DNA of 12,049 bases, taken from the NCBI GenBank assembly GCA_958447445.1, contig CAUDAE010000048.1, positions 1-12,049 on the forward strand, in the 5' to 3' direction. Positions 1 through 5,461 of this stretch are shown piece by piece. A program made the translations under genes and the position numbers. Under the pieces are notes generated by a model, which was given only the letters and a program-made list of their open reading frames with translations, was not told the DNA's origin and searched no databases. The stretch is from an uncultured Collinsella sp. GTDB taxonomy: Bacteria; Actinomycetota; Coriobacteriia; Coriobacteriales; Coriobacteriaceae. The first letter of the stretch is position 1, and every line of letters starts with the position of its first letter.

Positions 1-16
1 GCGCAACGCGTTGCGC
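1..16. repeat. 16-bp perfect palindrome at window edge
   Basis: Bases 1-16 (GCGCAACG followed by CGTTGCGC) form a perfect self-complementary palindrome. It lies at the extreme left edge, so its full context is missing. It could be an operator half-seen or the end of a cut-off element. Bases 17-70 hold no gene that can be called: frame 1 stays open from base 1 to a TGA at 100-102, but it runs through the terminator at 71-96, and the other two forward frames stop at 17-19 and 24-26. Confidence 0.4.
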
Positions 17-70
17 TGAGTCCTGAGGCTGTTGCAATGAAAATGACAATCAAGGAGTTTAACTTTAAAG

Positions 71-96
71 AAGGGTCCCATTGGGGGCCCTTTTTT
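71..96 (+). terminator. Intrinsic terminator of an upstream plus-strand unit
   Basis: A 9-bp stem pairs 71-79 (AAGGGTCCC) with 84-92 (GGGGCCCTT), with one G-U wobble and an ATTG loop. It is followed by a run of six T at 91-96. This is a classic rho-independent terminator for a transcript entering from the left of the window. The gene it ends is not visible. Confidence 0.8.
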
Positions 97-130
97 AGTT
101 GAACCACGTTAGCTGGGGATTCGAACCTTC

Positions 131-162
131 AAAAATGAGGCGCCCCGTTGGACGCCTCATTT
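131..162 (-). terminator. Terminator of the D,D-carboxypeptidase gene
   Basis: A perfect 10-bp stem pairs AAATGAGGCG (133-142) with CGCCTCATTT (153-162). Read on the minus strand it ends in a run of five T (131-135), placed about 25 bases after the stop codon of the minus-strand carboxypeptidase gene. In the plus direction only three T follow the stem, so plus-strand termination would be weaker. Flanking 7-mers TCGAACC (121-127) and GGTTCGA (163-169) are also inverted and extend the dyad, with a 5-base bulge on one side. Confidence 0.8.
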
Positions 163-187
163 GGTTCGATGTGATATCGCTCCGGCC

Positions 188-1528
188 CTACGCCTTGGGT
201 GCCTTGGCTACGGTCTCGCTCTCGGCTGTGAGCGGGCGGTTGTCGATGCGGCGGCCCAAGCGATCGAGCTTCACGAGCAGCCATTCAATGGGATTCGGCC
301 CTGCACCTTCCTCGTCGGCAACTAGGTCCATGACGGCGATCTTGGTGTCGTCCTGCTTGAGCGTAACGCTGCCCACCTTGTCGCCCACATGCACCGTGCC
401 CGAAAGATCGTCGTAGCTAACCTTTTCGGTCACCTCGCCGGCAAGGGAAAACACGGTCGCTTGCGCCGTAGGATCGGCGAGTGTGGCGTCGATCGTCTTA
501 TCCGTCCAGTCGGTTTGGCCAATGCGCGCCATAAGCGGGTTGCCGTTGGCGGTCTTTTCCTGCGTGTTGGCGATCGCGACCGTCACCTTGTGACCGTAGT
601 ACCAATTGGCAAGGGTTGCGGTATCGGTAAAGCGCTGGTCGGTGGTGGTGGAGTTCAAAACGACGGTGTAGATCTCGTCGCCATCGCGGTTGTAGGCACT
701 CGTAAAGCAATAGCCTGCATCGTCGGTGGTGCCGGTCTTGCCACCGATGTTGCCATCTTGGCCCAGCAAATAGTTATGCGTGTCCATGGAGTGCGAATGG
801 TCGGTGCCGTCGGCGCCCGTGACCTCGATCCAAGAATCCTCGCTCGCTACGACCTCGCGGATCGTGTCGTTTTTCATGGCCTCCTGCATCATCAGCGCCA
901 CGTCATGTGCGGTTGAGTGCATATCGCCAGCCCACTCATCAAAGTCCAGACCATGCGGGTTTTCAAAAAGCGTACCGGTACAGCCGAGCTTCTTAGCGCG
1001 CTCGTTCATGGCCTTCACAAAGGTGGCCTCGGCGTCTTTGGTCTTAGGGTCGATCTTCTTGCCCACATATTCGGCGAGCACGATGGCGGCGTCGTTGCCC
1101 GAGGGAATCATCAGGCCGCGCAGCGCCTGCTCCACGGTAAGCTTGTCGCCTTCGAGCAAGCCGGCGGTCGAATTGCCCACGGTGGCTGCGGCGTTGCTCA
1201 CCGTGACCTTCTCGTCCATCTTGCAATTCTCGACGGTTAGGATTGCGGTCATGACCTTGGTGATCGAGGCAATTTTGACCTGCTCATCGGCGTCGCGGGC
1301 ATAGTAGACGGTGCCGTCTTTGCCCATGACGAGGGCATTGGTCGCATCGATATCGGGCAGGTTTTCGGCCGTGATGCCGCGCGCATCGGCGGTTTTGCCG
1401 CAAACATTGTCGGTCGTGAGCACTTGGGCGCCGGCGACGGTGGGCGCGCCAGCGGCAAGGGCGATAGCGCAGACAAAGCCGGCGGCAAGCTGGGCTGAGC
1501 GCTTTGCAAAAGAGGTGAGGGACTTCAC
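188..1528 (-). CDS. dacA: D-alanyl-D-alanine carboxypeptidase, peptidase S11 family (penicillin-binding protein)
   Basis: Secreted serine D,D-carboxypeptidase that removes the terminal D-Ala of peptidoglycan pentapeptides outside the membrane, limiting cross-linking. All three S11 active-site boxes are present (numbering from the GTG start): SITK at about 88-91 (nucleophile Ser88, Lys91), SGN at 143-145 and KTG at 264-266. The GTG at 1526-1528 is chosen because it gives a compact signal peptide: basic residues, a hydrophobic core over about 14-28, and an AGA-Q cleavage site near residue 34. The frame stays open upstream to a TTG at 1639 and an ATG at 1597, but those add an unlikely 23-37 residue tail in front of the signal peptide and lie beyond a TATACT -10 candidate. 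A weak GAAAG serves as SD. About 446 aa. The C-terminal part after the KTG domain ends in an amphipathic stretch (around PIEWLLVKLDRLGRR) that could tether it to the membrane, as in PBP5-type enzymes. It is divergent from a VanRS-like pair. Family call is very secure; start and exact paralogue are less so. Confidence 0.93.
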   Translation of the reverse strand: MKSLTSFAKRSAQLAAGFVCAIALAAGAPTVAGAQVLTTDNVCGKTADARGITAENLPDIDATNALVMGKDGTVYYARDADEQVKIASITKVMTAILTVENCKMDEKVTVSNAAATVGNSTAGLLEGDKLTVEQALRGLMIPSGNDAAIVLAEYVGKKIDPKTKDAEATFVKAMNERAKKLGCTGTLFENPHGLDFDEWAGDMHSTAHDVALMMQEAMKNDTIREVVASEDSWIEVTGADGTDHSHSMDTHNYLLGQDGNIGGKTGTTDDAGYCFTSAYNRDGDEIYTVVLNSTTTDQRFTDTATLANWYYGHKVTVAIANTQEKTANGNPLMARIGQTDWTDKTIDATLADPTAQATVFSLAGEVTEKVSYDDLSGTVHVGDKVGSVTLKQDDTKIAVMDLVADEEGAGPNPIEWLLVKLDRLGRRIDNRPLTAESETVAKAPKA

Positions 1529-1567
1529 GGATTTCGCTTTCGACGGGATGGTCTCTTCTGGAACTAG

Positions 1568-1573
1568 AGTATA
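1568..1573 (-). promoter_or_regulatory. Candidate -10 element of the carboxypeptidase gene
   Basis: On the minus strand TATACT occurs here, about 40 bases upstream of the GTG start. It matches the sigma-70 -10 consensus at five of six positions, but no convincing -35 box lies 16-18 bp upstream. If used, transcription would start near 1561, which excludes the upstream ATG (1597) and TTG (1639) as starts. Moderate support only. Confidence 0.4.
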
Positions 1574-1699
1574 TCGTTTGCCGGCGTCGGCGATCATCGC
1601 GTGCGTGCGTGGCCCACATCTGCTCCCGAACGGGCACAAGGGTGCTTAAGGCCGACTTAATCACCCACGCTTGTTGTGTGTGACGGGCGCCCCCTCGGG

Positions 1700-1705
1700 C
1701 ATAAT
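1700..1705 (+). promoter_or_regulatory. Candidate -10 element of the VanR-like operon
   Basis: CATAAT lies just before the SD AGAGGAG (1714-1720) of the response regulator gene. No good -35 box is spaced 17 bp upstream; the nearest TTG-type hexamers (TTGTTG at 1671, TTGTGT at 1674) are 20-23 bp away. A leader of only about 14 bases would result. Together with the minus-strand -10 candidate at 1568-1573, it makes the roughly 130-bp gap a divergent promoter region. Confidence 0.3.
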
Positions 1706-1725
1706 GGAGCGCGAGAGGAGCACGC

Positions 1726-2421
1726 ATGAACGAGCGCGTTTTGGTAGTTGATGACGAGAAGGCCATCGCCGACTTGGTTGGTATCTACCTTACAAAAGAG
1801 GGCTTTGATGTCCAGATTGCCTATAGCGGGGCCGATGCTGCCAAGGCAATCTTGGAGCAGGAGTTCGATCTGGCGCTGCTGGATGTCATGCTGCCCGATA
1901 TCGATGGGTTTGAGCTGCTGCGTACGATCCGTTCCAGCCATACCTATCCCGTGATCATGCTGACGGCGCGCGATGCCCAGCAAGACAAGATCGAGGGCCT
2001 TTCGCTTGGCGCGGACGATTACGTGGTTAAGCCGTTCCGTCCGCTGGAGCTCATCGCGCGCGTGCACGCTCAGCTTCGCCGCTACACCAGCTACGGTAGC
2101 CGTGCACAGGCGGCCGAGTCGCCGACCATTCAGCTCGACGGCTTGGAGATCAACCGCGATGCTCGTTCCGTGACGGTGGACGGTTCACCGGTACGCCTCA
2201 CACCCACCGAGTATTCAATCTTGCTGTATCTGGTCGAGCATCGCGGCAGCGTGGTGGCCGTGGAGGACCTGTTCCGCGCGGTATGGAACGAGGACTTTAT
2301 GCCCGGCTCCAACAATACGGTGATGGTGCACATTCGCCATTTGCGCGAAAAAATCGGCGACGACGCACAAAAGCCACGCTTTATCAAAAACGTCTGGGGC
2401 GTCGGCTACATCATCGAATAA
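1726..2421 (+). CDS. VanR-like OmpR/PhoB-family response regulator
   Basis: DNA-binding response regulator, 231 aa, partner of the kinase that follows. The receiver domain (about 1-120) has the acidic pair Asp9/Asp10, the phosphoacceptor Asp53 in LLDVMLPD, Thr80 in MLTARD and Lys102 in VVKPF. The C-terminal half (about 134-230) is a winged-helix domain with the typical TPTEYSILLYL entry helix and NTVMVHIRHLREKIG recognition region. The start is firm: ATG at 1726 with SD AGAGGAG five bases upstream. The overall wording resembles the VanR subgroup, but no vancomycin-resistance ligase genes lie in the window, so the label refers to family and not to resistance. The kinase gene starts 26 bases after its stop, so they are almost certainly cotranscribed. 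It sits divergently from the D,D-carboxypeptidase gene, which is a plausible target. Target genes are inferred. Confidence 0.92.
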   Translation: MNERVLVVDDEKAIADLVGIYLTKEGFDVQIAYSGADAAKAILEQEFDLALLDVMLPDIDGFELLRTIRSSHTYPVIMLTARDAQQDKIEGLSLGADDYVVKPFRPLELIARVHAQLRRYTSYGSRAQAAESPTIQLDGLEINRDARSVTVDGSPVRLTPTEYSILLYLVEHRGSVVAVEDLFRAVWNEDFMPGSNNTVMVHIRHLREKIGDDAQKPRFIKNVWGVGYIIE

Positions 2422-2447
2422 CGCTTTTCGCTTGTGAGGATCTTGAT

Positions 2448-3686
2448 ATGACAAAAGACGATAGGCAAGCGTTCGAGGTGCCCGATCGGCTCTTTGAATA
2501 CGTGAGGTCGGTCGTCGACAACCGCGCGCTTGCAACGGTGCTGCTCTTTTTGCTGAGCCTGCTGCTGATTGGCATCGACAACATCGTCGGAATCTTGGCG
2601 GCGCTGCTTGTCGGCTTTTTGCTGATCGATCGATTTGAGATCGTGTGCCGCTGCGTGGTGATTGGCGGCGCCGCGTGGGCCATGACGTTGGCGATTGGCG
2701 CCATGGCGCTCGGCGGCATCGAAGGGCCGGTGCTGTTTGATGCCGGCTTTGTATTCAACATGCTTGGCTTTGTGCTGGCGCTTGCCGTGTGCGTGCTGTT
2801 CTTGTGCGGCCGCGCCCTGTACTACCAGGGCTACGAGCAGGGCGAGCAGCATGCCGATTGTGTGCTGGCTGTTCGTATTCAAGATCGCCTGATCGATCAC
2901 CCCGACACCTGGGACAACATCGACGGCGACTTCTTGGAGGTCGAGGGCGCCCTTAACCGCGTGCGTGACCGTGAGCGCAAGGTGCAGCAAGCTCTGCGTG
3001 ACGAGTCGCATCGCAAGGACGATCTGGTCACGTACTTGGCACATGACCTACGCACCCCGCTTGCCAGTGTGGTGGGCTATCTTTCGCTGCTGCAAGAGGC
3101 TCCTGAGCTGCCGGTTGAGCAACGTGCGCACTTTACGGGCGTGGCTCTCGACAAGACGCACCGGCTCGATGCACTCATCGAAGAGTTCTTCGATATCACA
3201 CGCTTTGACTTCCACGATATCGTGCTCACGCGCGGCTATGTTGATCTGGGGTTGCTGCTGGCTCAGGTGGCTGACGAGTTCTATCCCATCCTCAACGAGC
3301 AGCATAAGGAAGCCCAAGTTGATATTCGCGAGGACCTGACGGTGCTCGTGGATGGCGACAAGATGGCTCGCGTGTTCAACAACATCATGAAAAACGCCGT
3401 CGCCTATAGCTATGAGGGCTCGACTATCACGATTGAGGCCAGACGCCGGGACGACGGTGGCGTGCGCGTGCGCTTTATCAATCAGGGCGATCCCATCCCT
3501 GAGGCAAAGCTCAAGGTGATCTTTGAGAAGTTCTATCGCCTGGATGCGGCGCGTGCGACCAATCGCGGTGGTGCCGGTCTGGGCCTTGCTATTGCCAAGG
3601 AGATCATCGCGGCACACGGCGGTACCGTTGCATGTGAATCGACGCCCGAACACACGATATTCACCATCGAGCTGCCCGCCGCATAG
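2448..3686 (+). CDS. VanS-like membrane sensor histidine kinase
   Basis: Sensor kinase of 412 aa paired with the upstream regulator. The start is ATG 2448, with SD GAGGA at 2436-2440. The frame is open upstream to 2283, but that part overlaps the regulator gene and is spurious. Four hydrophobic segments at about 28-43, 46-60, 67-88 and 101-120 form a compact membrane domain with very short loops, so the signal is likely sensed in or at the membrane. A linker follows, then the dimerisation/phosphoacceptor domain with His199 in AHDLRTPL. The ATPase domain has an N box (NNIMKNA, 311-317), an F-box region (FEKFYRLD, 359-366) and a canonical G2 box GGAGLGLAI (374-382). The G1 box is altered: NQGDPIPE occupies the usual DxGxG site, a variation also known in VanS-type kinases. 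No clear terminator follows. Confidence 0.9.
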   Translation: MTKDDRQAFEVPDRLFEYVRSVVDNRALATVLLFLLSLLLIGIDNIVGILAALLVGFLLIDRFEIVCRCVVIGGAAWAMTLAIGAMALGGIEGPVLFDAGFVFNMLGFVLALAVCVLFLCGRALYYQGYEQGEQHADCVLAVRIQDRLIDHPDTWDNIDGDFLEVEGALNRVRDRERKVQQALRDESHRKDDLVTYLAHDLRTPLASVVGYLSLLQEAPELPVEQRAHFTGVALDKTHRLDALIEEFFDITRFDFHDIVLTRGYVDLGLLLAQVADEFYPILNEQHKEAQVDIREDLTVLVDGDKMARVFNNIMKNAVAYSYEGSTITIEARRRDDGGVRVRFINQGDPIPEAKLKVIFEKFYRLDAARATNRGGAGLGLAIAKEIIAAHGGTVACESTPEHTIFTIELPAA

Positions 3687-3696
3687 TCAGCGTGCC

Positions 3697-3713
3697 CTTA
3701 CAAACACTTGACA
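3697..3713 (+). promoter_or_regulatory. PHO-box-like direct repeat upstream of pstB
   Basis: CTTACA (3697-3702) and TTGACA (3708-3713) are separated by five bases, an 11-bp period. Each matches five of six positions of the TT(A/T/C)ACA repeat described for PhoP binding in Bacillus. The second hexamer is also a perfect -35 consensus, although the -10 region downstream is poor (TATGAG at 3729-3734, spacing 15). Position in front of a phosphate-transport ATPase gene supports the idea, but two near-matches are weak evidence. Confidence 0.35.
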
Positions 3714-3748
3714 ATGCGCTCACGTGCATATGAGCCGCGATTTCTACT

Positions 3749-3774
3749 ATCGATACTGCTGAATTGATATCGAT
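3749..3774. repeat. 7-bp inverted repeat before pstB SD
   Basis: ATCGATA (3749-3755) and TATCGAT (3768-3774) are perfect inverted copies separated by 12 bases, ending two bases before the pstB SD. Possible operator or a weak leader hairpin. No T run follows, so it is not a terminator. Confidence 0.4.
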
Positions 3775-3776
3775 GT

Positions 3777-3781
3777 GGAGG
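3777..3781 (+). promoter_or_regulatory. SD that fixes the pstB start
   Basis: GGAGG lies eight bases before the ATG at 3790. The in-frame GTG at 3775 overlaps this SD and has none of its own, so the ATG is preferred. Confidence 0.7.
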
Positions 3782-3789
3782 TATGCGGT

Positions 3790-4665
3790 ATGACGGCTGC
3801 TGCGGCTGTGGAGCCCACGGAGCTTGAAGAACTCATGAAAGCGCAGGCCGAGGCCGCGCACGAGCGCGAGGTTGGGGATGCGACTCGCCCCACGGCAGAG
3901 GATCTTGCCGCCTCGCCGACGCGCATCGATGTCGAGGGCCTCGACCTGTTCTATGGCGATCATCATGCGCTCAAGGACGTGAATATCAAGATTCGCGACA
4001 AGCAGATCACCTCGTTTATCGGGCCTTCGGGCTGCGGAAAGTCCACGTTGCTGCGCTGCTTTAACCGCATGAACGACGGCATCAAGGATTGCCGCATCGA
4101 GGGCAAGATTGCGCTCGATGGTCAAGATATCCTGGGCGATTACGACATCTGCCGTTTGCGCCAGCGCGTGGGCATGGTGTTTCAGCGCCCCAACCCGTTT
4201 CCCATGAGCATCTACGACAACGTCGCCTACGGTCCTCGCGGAATGGGTGTGCGCGACCGCGTCGTGCTCGACGAGCTGGTCGAAGACTCCCTGCGACGCG
4301 CCGCCCTGTGGGACGAGGTCAAGGACAAGCTCAAGGAATCGGGTCTGGGTCTTTCGGGTGGCCAGCAGCAGCGTCTGTGCATCGCCCGTGCGCTGGCCGT
4401 GCAGCCCGACATTCTGCTGATGGACGAACCGACCTCGGCACTCGACCCTGTGTCGACGCTGGTGGTGGAGCAGCTGGCCTGCGAGCTCAGGGAGACCTGC
4501 ACGCTGGTGGTCGTTACGCACAACATGCAGCAGGCTGCGCGCATCTCCGACTCGGTCGCGTTCTTTTTGCTGGGCGAGCTGGTGGAGCATGCGCCCACTG
4601 CCCAGCTCTTCAAAAACCCGATCGATCCGCGCACGGCGGATTATTTGACGGGACGTTTTGGCTGA
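3790..4665 (+). CDS. pstB: Phosphate ABC transporter ATP-binding protein PstB
   Basis: Cytoplasmic ATPase that drives high-affinity phosphate uptake with the PstCA permease and the PstS binding protein. 291 aa. All ABC motifs are present: Walker A GPSGCGKST (78-86, Lys84), Q-loop Gln132 in the PstB-typical string FQRPNPFPMS, signature LSGGQQQ (188-194), Walker B ILLMDEP (208-214, Glu213) and switch His244 in VTHNMQ. The residues around YDNVAYGPR are also PstB-like. About 45 residues precede the first beta strand of the ABC fold; this Ala/Glu-rich charged tail is longer than in the classic roughly 260-residue PstB. The usual pstS, pstC, pstA and phoU genes are not in the window: the upstream gene is a VanS-like kinase and the downstream pair is a probable phosphate-type two-component system. 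Either the permease genes are elsewhere or the operon has been split. Confidence 0.93.
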   Translation: MTAAAAVEPTELEELMKAQAEAAHEREVGDATRPTAEDLAASPTRIDVEGLDLFYGDHHALKDVNIKIRDKQITSFIGPSGCGKSTLLRCFNRMNDGIKDCRIEGKIALDGQDILGDYDICRLRQRVGMVFQRPNPFPMSIYDNVAYGPRGMGVRDRVVLDELVEDSLRRAALWDEVKDKLKESGLGLSGGQQQRLCIARALAVQPDILLMDEPTSALDPVSTLVVEQLACELRETCTLVVVTHNMQQAARISDSVAFFLLGELVEHAPTAQLFKNPIDPRTADYLTGRFG

Positions 4666-4675
4666 TACCATCTAG

Positions 4676-4689
4676 TAAAGGTACCTTTA
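4676..4689. promoter_or_regulatory. 14-bp perfect palindrome upstream of second two-component pair
   Basis: TAAAGGTACCTTTA is a perfect palindrome in the 64-base gap between pstB and the next regulator gene. A weak -10-like TAAGAT (4694-4699) follows. Its position fits an operator for a dimeric regulator, for instance autoregulation, but no factor can be named. Confidence 0.4.
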
Positions 4690-4716
4690 GGGTTAAGATG
4701 CGGTCATGCCGGCCGC

Positions 4717-4723
4717 AAAGGGG
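4717..4723 (+). promoter_or_regulatory. SD that fixes the start of the second response regulator
   Basis: AAAGGGG lies six bases before the ATG at 4730. An in-frame ATG at 4706 would add eight residues not expected before the first receiver beta strand, and it has no SD. Confidence 0.65.
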
Positions 4724-4729
4724 TTCAAC

Positions 4730-5458
4730 ATGATCTATTACGTCGAGGACGATGACAACATCAGGGATCTGACGGTCTACGCGCTGCGCAAGCAGGGAAT
4801 CGAGGCCGAGGGCTTTTCGTGCGATGGCGAGTTTAAGGCCGCCGTGGCGCGACGGGTACCCGATGCTGTCCTGCTCGACATCATGCTGCCCGATACCGAT
4901 GGCTTGGCGATTATGCGTCGCCTGCGTGCCGACCGTCTGACGGCGACGGTGCCCATCATGATGCTTACCGCCAAGGACACCGAGCTCGACAAGGTGATGG
5001 CGCTCGATGGCGGTGCCGACGATTACCTGACTAAGCCGTTTTCGCTCATGGAGCTCGCCAGTCGCTGCCGCGCACTGTTGCGTCGCGGCGGTATGGTCAA
5101 GCAGGCGAGCGATGTGCTCAGCGTGGGCGACATCGTGCTCTCGCCCAGCCATCGCGAGGTGACCGTTGCCGGCGAGTCGCTTAAGCTCACCCTGCGCGAG
5201 TTCGACCTGCTCGAGTACCTCATGCGCAAGCCCGGCGTGGTCTTTACCCGCGAGTCGTTGCTGCAGAGCGTGTGGGGCTGGGACTTCGACGGCGGTTCGC
5301 GCACCGTTGACGTGCACGTGCAGACGCTTCGCCAAAAACTGGGCGAGCATGCCAGCGCCATCGAGACCGTGCGCGGCGTGGGCTACCGCTTGGCCGAGCC
5401 TTCTGCCGGTGATGGTACCGAAGGTGACGACACCGCGGCCACCGCATCGGAGGAGTAA
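4730..5458 (+). CDS. PhoB/PhoP-like OmpR-family response regulator
   Basis: DNA-binding response regulator, 242 aa, first gene of a pair with the next kinase. Receiver features: acidic residues Asp7/Asp8, phosphoacceptor Asp50 in LLDIMLPD, Thr80 in MMLTAKD and Lys102 in LTKPF. The C-terminal winged helix contains TLREFDLLEYL and the recognition region RTVDVHVQTLRQKLG, ending in VRGVGYRL. After the fold comes a roughly 20-residue acidic, Ala/Thr-rich tail that is unusual for the family and may be disordered. Because it follows pstB and its partner kinase is PhoR-like, a role in phosphate-starvation control is likely but inferred. Its stop is only three bases from the kinase start, so the two are translationally linked. 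Confidence 0.9.
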   Translation: MIYYVEDDDNIRDLTVYALRKQGIEAEGFSCDGEFKAAVARRVPDAVLLDIMLPDTDGLAIMRRLRADRLTATVPIMMLTAKDTELDKVMALDGGADDYLTKPFSLMELASRCRALLRRGGMVKQASDVLSVGDIVLSPSHREVTVAGESLKLTLREFDLLEYLMRKPGVVFTRESLLQSVWGWDFDGGSRTVDVHVQTLRQKLGEHASAIETVRGVGYRLAEPSAGDGTEGDDTAATASEE

Positions 5459-5461
5459 CCC

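Noticed and set aside
1..102. Open plus-strand frame from the window edge to a TGA at 100-102
   Set aside because: It runs straight through a strong intrinsic terminator at 71-96, so it is unlikely to be the end of a real gene.
110..130. tRNA-like T-loop on the minus strand (GGTTCGAATCCCC)
   Set aside because: The 5-bp T stem does not pair beyond two bases, no acceptor stem or anticodon arm can be built around it, and the TCGAACC part is explained by the inverted repeat at 121-169.
1640..3789. Functional vancomycin-resistance cluster
   Set aside because: Only VanR- and VanS-like signalling proteins and a D,D-carboxypeptidase are present; no D-lactate dehydrogenase, D-Ala-D-Lac ligase or VanX dipeptidase is encoded in the window.
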